Part shown: piece by piece, positions 14,252 through 20,577 of the stretch
Layout of the letters: the number at the start of each line of letters is the position of its first letter
How positions within the stretch are numbered: the first letter of the stretch is position 1
Assembly: GCA_934572445.1 (NCBI GenBank)
Contig: CAKTLD010000024.1
Span: 1-21,390, forward strand
Direction: 5' to 3'
Length of the DNA stretch: 21,390 bases
From: an uncultured Oscillospiraceae bacterium
GTDB lineage: Bacteria > Bacillota > Clostridia > Oscillospirales > Oscillospiraceae
Position numbers and translations under genes: made by a program
The notes under the pieces: model-generated
What the model was told of the DNA's origin: nothing
The model's input: the letters and a program-made list of their open reading frames with translations, nothing else
Databases searched by the model: none

Positions 14252-14307
14252 GCTTTTCGCGTTCCACGCGGGAGGGGGATGGCAGCGCCTAAGGCGCTGC
14301 ACGGGGC

Positions 14308-14530
14308 AAAGGGGGATTCTCTCGCGTGAGAGAATCCCCCTTTGAATCCCCCAGAGAACGGCAGGGGCGTTTCGATCTCGCCCCTGCACCCCTAACGACC
14401 AAAAGGGAGGGGCCTTCCCCCTCCTTTTTGGATTATCCACCCCTTGGCACTTCCGGTAAGAACTGCGCCTACTTTGGATAATTCTGCTTCGGCAGTACCT
14501 GCCGAGGCGGCATTGCTGCGTTCGCCGCGG
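14308..14530 (+). repeat. Multi-hairpin repeat, copy 1 (inverted relative to copy 2)
   Basis: It contains three strong stems: a perfect 16-bp stem at 14308-14343; a 9-bp stem at 14361-14387; and a 14-bp stem with one G-T pair at 14399-14431. GGATTATCCACCCC follows at about 14430-14443. After an extra segment of about 60 bp comes the shared GCGGCATTGCTGCG. The reverse complement matches 15077-15252. A further hairpin (14282-14300) lies just outside. It is probably a mobile, structured intergenic repeat or MITE-like element; no transposase is visible. Confidence 0.8.
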
Positions 14531-14538
14531 GAAAAAGA

Positions 14539-14566
14539 AAAGCTACCGATTAACACCGGTAGCTTT
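14539..14566 (-). terminator. Terminator of the XRE regulator gene
   Basis: A 10-bp perfect stem (14539-14548 with 14557-14566), 8-base loop, touching the stop codon. The minus strand continues with TTCTTTTTCCC. Confidence 0.75.
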
Positions 14567-14766
14567 CAGATAAATTCGATAATATCGTTTGGGGTACAGT
14601 CGATCAGTTTGCAGAGCTTTTCCAGCGTCAGCAGTGTGATGTTCTTTCCCTTTTTCAGCGAATCCAAAGTCTTATTGTCAAGCCCATTTTGCAACAGATA
14701 ATACTGCGAAATGTCTTTTTCCTGCAACGTTTTCCATAAAGGCTCGTAACTGATGATCGTCCTCAC
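14566..14766 (-). CDS. Small XRE-family helix-turn-helix regulator
   Basis: The 66-aa product is a single helix-turn-helix domain of the Cro/C1 type that ends in CKLIDCTPNDIIEFI, the usual close of small YozG/XRE regulators. The helix-turn-helix spans roughly DISQYYLLQNGLDNKTLDSLKKGKN. The start codon is GTG at 14766 with AGAAGG four to five bases upstream. A TATAAT at 14786-14791 gives a very short leader. It is divergent from the 64-aa ORF, with a 7-bp inverted repeat between them as its probable operator. The regulator and the 64-aa ORF are enclosed by inverted copies of the hairpin repeat. Target genes beyond this pair are unknown. Confidence 0.85.
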   Translation of the reverse strand: MRTIISYEPLWKTLQEKDISQYYLLQNGLDNKTLDSLKKGKNITLLTLEKLCKLIDCTPNDIIEFI

Positions 14767-14785
14767 CCCACCTTCTTACGAGCCT

Positions 14786-14791
14786 ATTATA
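14786..14791 (-). promoter_or_regulatory. -10 element of the XRE regulator gene
   Basis: A perfect TATAAT on the minus strand, 19 bp before the GTG start. No good -35 is at 16-18 bp; TTGTTT is too close. It may depend on an activator or be weak. Confidence 0.4.
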
Positions 14792-14812
14792 TGAAGCAAA
14801 GTGAAAAACAAG

Positions 14813-14843
14813 TATTGTGTATATCTCCACAATATGGTAGAAT
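14813..14843 (+). promoter_or_regulatory. Promoter of the 64-aa ORF with an embedded operator palindrome
   Basis: TTGTGT (14815-14820), 17 bp, TAGAAT (14838-14843). TATTGTG (14813-14819) and CACAATA (14828-14834) form a perfect 7-bp inverted repeat covering the -35 and spacer. A bound XRE dimer would block this promoter. Confidence 0.6.
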
Positions 14844-14864
14844 GCCATTAAGGAGGGATGCGCA

Positions 14865-15059
14865 ATGACAACTTATAAAAGTCTCTATCACCTGATGGTA
14901 CAATCCACGAGCGAGGCCATCGACCTTTACGATGAGGGCAAGGGCATTCTTGCCCGTGAAGTCCTAAAAAAAGCCCTGTTAGACGCAGAAGAACAAGTCA
15001 TCACACATGATATCATCCCCGACGAGCCTATCGGCAGTACCGATTCAGCAGAAAACTAA
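14865..15059 (+). CDS. Hypothetical 64-aa protein, partner of the XRE regulator
   Basis: ATG 14865 follows a strong AAGGAGGG at 7 bp. The product, opening MTTYKSLYHLMVQSTSEAIDLYDEG, is mainly helical and acidic toward the end (DAEEQ, DIIPDEP, STDSAEN). The pattern TYK-LY-LM…A-DLYDEG…L-KA--DAEE resembles short uncharacterised helical proteins that I recall from clostridial genomes, but I cannot name a family. It has no signal peptide or membrane segment. Its promoter carries a palindrome between it and the divergent XRE gene, so the two are probably a regulator/effector pair. Roles such as antitoxin-like, anti-repressor or element maintenance are only guesses. Confidence 0.75.
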   Translation: MTTYKSLYHLMVQSTSEAIDLYDEGKGILAREVLKKALLDAEEQVITHDIIPDEPIGSTDSAEN

Positions 15060-15076
15060 AAAAGCAGCACCCCAAA

Positions 15077-15252
15077 GCAGCGAGCGCAGCAATGCCGCGC
15101 CGTCAGAAGGGCGGGGTGGATAATCCAAAAAGGAGGGGCAAGGCCCCTCCCTTTTGGTCGTTAGGGGTGCAGGGGCGAAGTCGAAACGCCCCTGCCGTTC
15201 TCTTAGGGGTTCAAAAGGGGACCTTCTCTCACGCGAGAGAAGGTCCCCTTTT
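15077..15252 (-). repeat. Multi-hairpin repeat, copy 2
   Basis: It is the reverse-complement counterpart of 14308-14530. It opens with the GCAGCAATGCCGCG segment, then GGGGTGGATAATCC (15113-15126), the CCAAAAAGGAGGGG stem, the GGTGCAGGGGCG stem, and a perfect 18-bp stem at 15213-15252. The outer stem differs in sequence from copy 1 yet keeps full pairing, which indicates selection on or maintenance of structure. Another hairpin, CTCCCGCG-CGG-CGCGGGAG (15262-15280), follows and may terminate mntP. Confidence 0.8.
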
Positions 15253-15296
15253 ATGCGCGCACTCCCGCGCGGCGCGGGAGGCCCCTTCAAGTTTTG

Positions 15297-15869
15297 TCAA
15301 AACGCGATCACACCCAAATGCTCGAGCAAGATCTTGAGTCCGATCAAAATAAGAATGACGCCGCCGGTGAACTCCGCGCGGCTCTTGTAGCGCGAGCCGA
15401 ACACATTGCCGACGTACACACCCGCAATCGAGATCACAAACGTCGTGCAGCCGATGATCGTGATGGCCGGCACGATGTTCACCTGCAAAAAGGCAAACGT
15501 CACACCGACGGCCAGCGCGTCGATGCTCGTGGCGATGGCGAGAATCAACAGCTCCTTGAAGTTCACGCCCGCGTAGGGCTTTTCCTCTTCTTCCTCCTCT
15601 TCGCGGCTCTCCTTGATCATGTTGAAGCCGATCAGCGCGAGCAGGACGAAGGCGATCCAGTGGTCAAAGCGTTCGATATAGCCCGAAAACTGGCTGCCGA
15701 GCAGATAGCCCGTCAGCGGCATGAGCGCCTGAAAGCCGCCGAAGAAAAGGCCGATGCACAGCGTATACTTTTTGTCGATCTTCTGCATGGAAAGTCCCTT
15801 GCAGATCGACACGGCAAAGGCGTCCATCGAAAGGCCGATGCCGATGAGAAACAGCTCGAAAAACGTCAT
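15297..15869 (-). CDS. mntP: Manganese efflux pump MntP
   Basis: The 190-aa product has normal MntP length and six membrane segments arranged as an inverted repeat. The paired aspartate motifs are [10 protein letters not shown] (Asp16) and TSIDALAVG (Asp117), which bind Mn2+ in the family. A highly acidic cytoplasmic loop with a run of glutamates lies at about 90-96. The ATG at 15869 has GGAGG at 10 bp. Longer readings upstream run through the terminator and riboswitch and are not coding. Expression should rise when manganese is high, through the yybP-ykoY element directly upstream. It exports excess Mn2+ across the cytoplasmic membrane. Confidence 0.95.
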   Translation of the reverse strand: MTFFELFLIGIGLSMDAFAVSICKGLSMQKIDKKYTLCIGLFFGGFQALMPLTGYLLGSQFSGYIERFDHWIAFVLLALIGFNMIKESREEEEEEEKPYAGVNFKELLILAIATSIDALAVGVTFAFLQVNIVPAITIIGCTTFVISIAGVYVGNVFGSRYKSRAEFTGGVILILIGLKILLEHLGVIAF

Positions 15870-15891
15870 GGTAAGTGATCCTCCAAACAAC

Positions 15892-15918
15892 AAAAAATCA
15901 GGCGCGCGGCCGCACCTG
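15892..15918 (-). terminator. Riboswitch expression-platform terminator before mntP
   Basis: CAGGTGCG, GCCG loop, CGCGCCTG (one G-T pair) followed by ATTTTTTG on the minus strand. It lies between the aptamer and the mntP ribosome site, so it should end transcription when Mn2+ is not bound. Confidence 0.8.
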
Positions 15919-15953
15919 AGTATAAGAAAAAAGACACAGGTACAGCGGAGCCA

Positions 15954-16056
15954 TACTTGAGTCTCGTTGTTTAAGACAAGCCAGACCGCAGAGCGGTCAG
16001 TCTGTTGACTTGCCACGCCATCCAAAGCAGTTGACGCCATCTACTCCCTCAAAGTA
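15954..16056 (-). ncRNA. yybP-ykoY manganese riboswitch
   Basis: On the minus strand a P1 helix pairs TACTTTGAG (16048-16056) with CTCAAGTA (15954-15961). The conserved L1 sequence GGGAGTAG follows directly after P1, and AACGAGAC, matching the conserved L3 sequence, precedes the 3' side of P1. GCAAGTCAACA and a strong ACCGC/GCGGT hairpin lie in the middle. This matches the Mn2+-sensing yybP-ykoY class. It is followed by a terminator and mntP, a classic target. Confidence 0.88.
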
Positions 16057-16062
16057 AGGGGT

Positions 16063-16091
16063 AGTATATCATATCCCGCCGCGAGCGTCAA
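16063..16091 (-). promoter_or_regulatory. Promoter of the riboswitch-mntP transcript
   Basis: Minus strand TTGACG (16086-16091), 17 bp, TATACT (16063-16068). Transcription would start near 16056, right at the 5' side of riboswitch P1. Confidence 0.8.
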
Positions 16092-16186
16092 GCTGCTTTT
16101 TCCGCTTCTTTGCGCATTTTGCAGCTTTTGTACCGTTTCATTTGGAAATCCGAATCAAAAATGCAAGTTTTCCGTCAAAAGAAAGC

Positions 16187-16215
16187 TTGCGTATCGCACG
16201 GTATTGTGGTAAACT
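16187..16215 (+). promoter_or_regulatory. Promoter of the carboxyltransferase gene
   Basis: TTGCGT (16187-16192), 17 bp, TAAACT (16210-16215). The predicted start near 16222 lies downstream of any longer reading frame from 16142, so the protein must start at 16241 or 16250. Confidence 0.6.
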
Positions 16216-16249
16216 GAAGGTAATTTTAGGAAAGGATCCGTTGACCGCC

Positions 16250-17692
16250 ATGGAATTCTTATCGAACAAGCCCTTACTGATCACCGATACCATCCTGCGC
16301 GATGCGCACCAGTCTCAGGCTGCCACGCGCATGACGCTCGAAGATATGCTCCCCGCCTGCGAGGTGCTCGACTCGATCGGCTACTACTCGCTCGAATGTT
16401 GGGGCGGCGCCACGTTCGACTCCTGCCTGCGCTTTCTGAACGAAGATCCGTGGGAGCGGCTGCGCGCGCTGCGCAGGGCACTGCCGCACACGAAGCTCCA
16501 GATGCTCTTCCGCGGGCAGAACATTCTGGGCTACAAGCACTATGCCGACGATGTGGTGGACGAGTTCTGCGCAAAGTCCATTGAAAACGGCATTGATATC
16601 ATCCGCATTTTCGATGCGCTCAACGATGTGCGCAATCTGGAGCAGGCGATCAAGTCCACCAAGAAGTACGGCGGTCAGGTCGAGGCGACGCTCTCCTACA
16701 CCATCTCCCCCATCCACAATGAGGATTACTTTGTAAAGCTCGCCAAGGAGCTCGAGCAGATGGGCGCGGACGTGCTGTGCATCAAGGACATGGCAAACCT
16801 TCTTCTGCCGATGGATGCCTACTCCCTTGTCAAGCGCCTGAAGGAAACGGTCAATATGCCTATCCATCTGCACACGCATAATACCAGCGGTACGGGCGAT
16901 ATGGTCTACCTGATGGCGGCGATGGCAGGTGTCGATATCGTCGACACCGCGCTCTCCCCGCTCGCCAACGGCACCTCCCAGCCCGCGACGGAGTCTCTCG
17001 TCGCCACGCTCAAGGGCACCGTGCGCGACACGGGGCTCGACCTCGACAAAATGAGCACCGCCGCCGTCCATTTCCGCAAGGTCGCCGAGCGGCTCAAGGC
17101 CACCGGCGCGCTCGATCCGAAGGTGCTCAATGTCGATACGAACACCCTTCTTTATCAGGTCCCCGGCGGTATGCTCTCAAACCTCATCTCCCAGCTCAAG
17201 CAGGCGGGCAAGGAGGACAAGTATTACGACGTGCTCGCTGAGATCCCGCGCGTGCGCGAGGACTTCGGCTATCCCCCGCTCGTCACGCCGTCCAGCCAGA
17301 TCGTCGGCACGCAGGCCGTGCTGAATATCATCACCGGCGAGCGCTACAAGATGGTCCCCAAGGAGTCCAAGGCCATGCTGCGCGGCGAATACGGCAAGCT
17401 GCCCGGCACGGTCAACGAAGAGGTCCGCGCCAAGGCCGGCATCAAGCCCGAGGACGTCATCACCTGCCGCCCCGCCGACCTTCTGGAACCGGAGCTGCCC
17501 AAGTACCGCGAGGAATTCAAGGATCTTGCCCGCAGCGAGGAGGATGTGCTGTCGCTCGCGCTGTTCCCGCAGGTCGCGCCCAAGTTCATCAACGCGCGCA
17601 ATCTGCGTCACCCGAAGAACTTCCGCGTAATGCCCCCCATTGAAAGACGCCCCGGGAATGAGCGCAGAGTCGCGCCGGTTTCCCGCAAGTAA
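16250..17692 (+). CDS. Oxaloacetate decarboxylase alpha/pyruvate carboxylase subunit B, carboxyltransferase only
   Basis: The 480-aa product has the HMGL-like TIM barrel of biotin-dependent carboxyltransferases. TDTILRDAHQS is near the start, LFRGQNILGY at about 90, and the CIKDMANLL lysine motif follows. The metal-binding HLHTHNTSGTG comes before a C-terminal PYC/OADA domain with the PGGMLSNL segment. No biotinyl AMKM motif exists, so a separate biotin carrier protein is needed. It would exchange CO2 between pyruvate and oxaloacetate. An in-frame TTG at 16241 is better spaced from AGGAAAGGA than the ATG at 16250, so the true start may be nine bases earlier. It appears monocistronic, with its own promoter and terminator. 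No biotin carrier or decarboxylase membrane subunit is nearby. Confidence 0.9.
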   Translation: MEFLSNKPLLITDTILRDAHQSQAATRMTLEDMLPACEVLDSIGYYSLECWGGATFDSCLRFLNEDPWERLRALRRALPHTKLQMLFRGQNILGYKHYADDVVDEFCAKSIENGIDIIRIFDALNDVRNLEQAIKSTKKYGGQVEATLSYTISPIHNEDYFVKLAKELEQMGADVLCIKDMANLLLPMDAYSLVKRLKETVNMPIHLHTHNTSGTGDMVYLMAAMAGVDIVDTALSPLANGTSQPATESLVATLKGTVRDTGLDLDKMSTAAVHFRKVAERLKATGALDPKVLNVDTNTLLYQVPGGMLSNLISQLKQAGKEDKYYDVLAEIPRVREDFGYPPLVTPSSQIVGTQAVLNIITGERYKMVPKESKAMLRGEYGKLPGTVNEEVRAKAGIKPEDVITCRPADLLEPELPKYREEFKDLARSEEDVLSLALFPQVAPKFINARNLRHPKNFRVMPPIERRPGNERRVAPVSRK

Positions 17693-17694
17693 AT

Positions 17695-17735
17695 AAAAGG
17701 AAGTGCCCCCCCGTCGGAGGGGCACTTCTTTTGTT
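17695..17735 (+). terminator. Terminator of the carboxyltransferase gene
   Basis: GAAGTGCCCC (17700-17709) pairs perfectly with GGGGCACTTC (17719-17728); TTTTGTTT follows. It starts 7 bp after the stop codon. The following 17736-17937 shows nothing recognisable. Confidence 0.9.
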
Positions 17736-17937
17736 TCCGCTCTCTCACACTGATAACCGGAATAGGGCATGCCTCGCGGCGCCACGATCCGTCATCGCAT
17801 CTATCATAATGCCCGTTGTACCGGCCGGATATCACGGTAAATCCAAGGAGACCAAGCAGCGATCATCGCCGTCTGCCCTTCCTCCGGCCGAACATAAGCA
17901 GCGTTGACCGCATGATACCGCTCACCTGTCTGCATTT

Positions 17938-18564
17938 TTATCGGATGAAGTGCGTGGCGATGCGCGGCTCAGTCTCGGGCAAGCTGAATCGTTCGCGCCC
18001 CAGCGCGATGCTTTTCACCAGAAACACCATGTTGCGCGCCAGCGTGCGCATCGTCTGGCGACCCTCGCCGTCCTGCTCCGCCTCGCCGGGTGTGCGGCCG
18101 TGGATGCTGTTCCAGTACTGACTGGGTGCGATGGGCATACCGGAGATCGCAAAATACTTGTTCAGCTCATCGAACGTCGCTGAGCAGCCGCCGCGGCGCG
18201 CGCAGACAACGCTCGCGCCGACCTTCATGGTCTTGTCGAACGGCGTGCTGTAGAAAAGCCGGTCAAGGCAGGCGATGAGCGTCGCGTTTGCGGACGCGTA
18301 ATAGACGGGGCTCGCCGCGACAAGGCCGTCCGCCTTTTCAAACTTCGGCGCCAGCTCGTTGACCACGTCGTCAAAGACGCACTTGCCCGCCTTGGCGCAG
18401 CCGTTGCAGGCCACGCAGCCGCGCACGTCCCGATTCCCGACCTGCACCGTCTCGACCTCCACGCCATTTGCGCGGAAGATCTCCTCCATCTCCCGCAGTG
18501 CGACGGCGGTATTGCCGTTTGCGCGCGGGCTGCCGTTGAGCATCAGTACATTTAACTCTTTCAT
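17938..18564 (-). CDS. Iron-sulfur flavoprotein / NADPH-dependent FMN reductase family
   Basis: The 208-aa protein has a flavodoxin-like fold. GSPRANGNT (11-19) is the FMN phosphate loop, and ASPVYYASANATL contacts the flavin. Between them lies a compact cysteine motif Cys50-X2-Cys53-X2-Cys56-X5-Cys62, which matches the CX2CX2CX4-7C [4Fe-4S] site of anaerobe iron-sulfur flavoproteins. The ATG at 18564 has GGAGGAG upstream. These proteins shuttle electrons from ferredoxin and reduce O2/H2O2 or quinones in some anaerobes. It follows the HExxH gene by 47 bp and may be co-transcribed with it and RlmD. The exact partner and substrate are unknown. Confidence 0.88.
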   Translation of the reverse strand: MKELNVLMLNGSPRANGNTAVALREMEEIFRANGVEVETVQVGNRDVRGCVACNGCAKAGKCVFDDVVNELAPKFEKADGLVAASPVYYASANATLIACLDRLFYSTPFDKTMKVGASVVCARRGGCSATFDELNKYFAISGMPIAPSQYWNSIHGRTPGEAEQDGEGRQTMRTLARNMVFLVKSIALGRERFSLPETEPRIATHFIR

Positions 18565-18611
18565 TGCTGTCTCCTCCCGTATTCTACGCGCAGTGCCGAA
18601 CGTTTGCCTGC

Positions 18612-19163
18612 TCAGCCCGCGCTTGTCTCTATCGTTTCGTCTATTTCCCGAAAAAGCCGCCGGTAGTCTGCGTTCGACCAGATCCTTCTTGGCCGCCAAC
18701 AGTCCCGCAGCTGCCGCAGCGCGGGCGAATCGCCGTAAAGCGCTTTTACCTGCCGCACTGCGAATTCATTGGCATCCACCTCGTAAGGAAGGCCCAGATA
18801 CGCGTCGCGAAACCTCGCTTCTCCGCCGTCCAAGCGGCACTCCTGCCACTTCTCACCGCGAAGACGGAAGCACGTCCCATCGTAGAGCACCACATACGGA
18901 AGACTCTCGCGGATCAACGCATCAAAACGCTCGGGATGCTGATACTGCTCCGCGTGCCGCAGCTCGTGGATAAGGTAGAACATCGCTTCGTATTCCGGCG
19001 CGCTTTGCAGAACAGTCGAATTGAGAAAAAGCGTTCTTACCACCGGGTCAAATGTGGCGTTGGCCGTCTCATAGCCGCACGGCATCTCCAGTGAAAGCCG
19101 GACCGCCACTCCGTTTTTCTCGGCAAACGCCTGCACCAACGCCTCAAGATACGCCTTGTCCAT
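18612..19163 (-). CDS. Uncharacterised HExxH zinc-metallopeptidase-like protein
   Basis: The 183-aa protein contains MFYLIHELRHAEQYQHPE, a HExxH motif (His66-Glu67-x-x-His70) in a helix. It is followed about 60 residues later by PYEVDANEFAV, whose acidic residues (Glu128, Asp130, Glu133) could give the third zinc ligand, as in gluzincin-type or ImmA-like families. The segment TANATFDPVVRTLFLNSTVL before it looks like the strand edge of such a domain. No signal peptide is seen, so it is cytoplasmic. The ATG at 19163 overlaps the end of rlmD by 20 bp, with GAAGAGGG as ribosome site, implying translational coupling. I do not recognise a named family. A protease, or a non-catalytic relative, is the best guess. 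Confidence 0.75.
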   Translation of the reverse strand: MDKAYLEALVQAFAEKNGVAVRLSLEMPCGYETANATFDPVVRTLFLNSTVLQSAPEYEAMFYLIHELRHAEQYQHPERFDALIRESLPYVVLYDGTCFRLRGEKWQECRLDGGEARFRDAYLGLPYEVDANEFAVRQVKALYGDSPALRQLRDCWRPRRIWSNADYRRLFREIDETIETSAG

Positions 19164-20511
19164 CGCCCTCTTCCCCTTCCAGCAGCGCCACCGCCTCGAC
19201 ATGGTCCGCTCGCGGGAACATGTCCACCGCGCAGGCGCGTCTGGCAATGTAGCCCAGCTCTGCGAAGCGCTTCACGTCGCGCGCCATGGTCGCGCTGTCG
19301 CACGAGACGTACACGACCCTTTTCGGCTGCATCGCGGCGATGCTCTCCACCACGTCGGCGGCCAGGCCCTTGCGCGGCGGGTCAACGGTGATGACGTCGG
19401 GGCGCAGATTTTCGCGCGCGAGCTTTTTCGCCACATCGGACGCATCGCCGCAGAAAAACTCCGCATTTTCAACGCCGCTGCGTGCAGCATTTTCGCGCGC
19501 GTCGTCGATGGCCTCGGGGACGATCTCCGCGCCGAGGACGCGCTTCGCGTGGTCCGACAGCGCGAGCGTGATCGTGCCCGCACCGCAGTAAAGGTCGAGC
19601 ACCGTCTCCTGCCCCGTGAGATCCGCAAATTCGATGGCCTTCGCGTAGAGCCGCTCAGCCTGCACGCGGTTGACCTGATAAAACGACGGTACACTGAGCC
19701 GGAACGTCTTGCCGCAGAGCGTATCCTCGAGCCGGTCGCTCCCCCAGAGCGTACGATAGTGATCACCGAGGATGATGTTGCCCTTTTTCGTGTTCGTGCC
19801 AAGCACGATGCCGATGCACTGCGGGCACGCTTCGCGCAGGAGCGTGACGAGCCGGTCCTCCTTCGGCAGCTTATCGCCGTTTACGAGCACGCAGACAAGG
19901 CTCTCCCCCGCCGCGTTCGAGCGGACGTAGAGGTGGCGCACAAGGCCGCGGCCCGTCTTTTCGTCGTAACCCGCCACATGGCAGGACTGCATGTACGCGC
20001 GCAGTGCCTCCGCCGCGGCGTCGGCCTCGGGCTTGACCAGAAGGCAGTGCTCGCACTCGATGACCTCGTGCGTGCGGGCGCGGTAAAAGCCGACCGCCCC
20101 GTCCTTCGACACGGGATACTGTGCCTTGTTGCGGTAGCGCAGCGTGTCCTGCGCGCCCAAGATCTCCTCGACGGTCACGCCGCTGCCGCCGATGCGGCTG
20201 AGATTATCCTGCACGCGCTGTTTTTTCAGCCGCAGCTCCTCTTCATAGCGGATGTGCCGGTAGGTGCAGCCGCCGCAGCGTGGAAAATACGGACAGTCCG
20301 GCGTGATGCGCTCACTCGACGGCTCGAGCACCTCGAGCACTTTGGCAAAGGCGACGCTCTTGAGCGTCTTCAAAATGAGCACGCGGCACTTCTCGCCGCG
20401 CAGCGCACCGTGGACGAATACGACGCGCCCGCCGATGCGCGCGACGCCCATGCCGCCCTCGCCATAGCCCTCGATGGTGACGGTATGCTCCTGATTTTTG
20501 GCAAACTCCAT
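19144..20511 (-). CDS. rlmD: 23S rRNA (uracil-C5)-methyltransferase RlmD/RumA family
   Basis: The 455-aa protein has an N-terminal TRAM domain (about 1-60). The [4Fe-4S] cysteines are Cys73-X5-Cys79-X2-Cys82, with a fourth in the IECEHC segment (153/156). The SAM motif LDLYCGAGTITLAL follows, then DPPRKG, and the nucleophile is in VYVSCDSATMARD (Cys404). It methylates U in 23S rRNA (U1939, or U747 in RlmC/RlmCD types) and belongs to the TrmA/RumA superfamily. In Gram-positives one RlmCD enzyme may do both sites, so the exact target is open. The ATG at 20511 has GAGAGGAAG upstream. It overlaps the HExxH gene by 20 bp. Confidence 0.93.
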   Translation of the reverse strand: MEFAKNQEHTVTIEGYGEGGMGVARIGGRVVFVHGALRGEKCRVLILKTLKSVAFAKVLEVLEPSSERITPDCPYFPRCGGCTYRHIRYEEELRLKKQRVQDNLSRIGGSGVTVEEILGAQDTLRYRNKAQYPVSKDGAVGFYRARTHEVIECEHCLLVKPEADAAAEALRAYMQSCHVAGYDEKTGRGLVRHLYVRSNAAGESLVCVLVNGDKLPKEDRLVTLLREACPQCIGIVLGTNTKKGNIILGDHYRTLWGSDRLEDTLCGKTFRLSVPSFYQVNRVQAERLYAKAIEFADLTGQETVLDLYCGAGTITLALSDHAKRVLGAEIVPEAIDDARENAARSGVENAEFFCGDASDVAKKLARENLRPDVITVDPPRKGLAADVVESIAAMQPKRVVYVSCDSATMARDVKRFAELGYIARRACAVDMFPRADHVEAVALLEGEEGDGQGVS

Positions 20512-20527
20512 GGTGTCTTCCTCTCAG

Positions 20528-20564
20528 AAAGGGTACTCCGCGCTTCCCGCGCGAAGTACCCTTT
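20528..20564 (-). terminator. Terminator-like hairpin between the beta-CASP gene and rlmD
   Basis: Arms 20528-20543 and 20549-20564 pair over 16 bp with one mismatch. Only a short TTTCT follows on the minus strand. It lies 13 bp after the beta-CASP stop and 17 bp before the rlmD ATG. Confidence 0.65.
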
Positions 20565-20577
20565 GCTTTATTTTGTA

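Noticed and set aside
14027..14440. A 137-codon minus-strand frame with Ala/Val repeats
   Set aside because: It is the antisense of the micropeptide repeat plus the hairpin repeat; it has no family match.
15092..15390. Plus-strand frames reading NPKRRGKAPPFWSLGVQG
   Set aside because: They are translations of the hairpin repeat. The same peptide arises from copy 1 on the other strand, so it reflects DNA repeat, not a protein.
15870..16040. N-terminal extension of MntP
   Set aside because: It would translate the riboswitch and terminator; the 190-aa form matches family length and has a proper ribosome site.
16142..16249. N-terminal extension of the carboxyltransferase
   Set aside because: It overlaps the TTGCGT/TAAACT promoter and has no family similarity; normal proteins start at the TDTILRDAHQ region.
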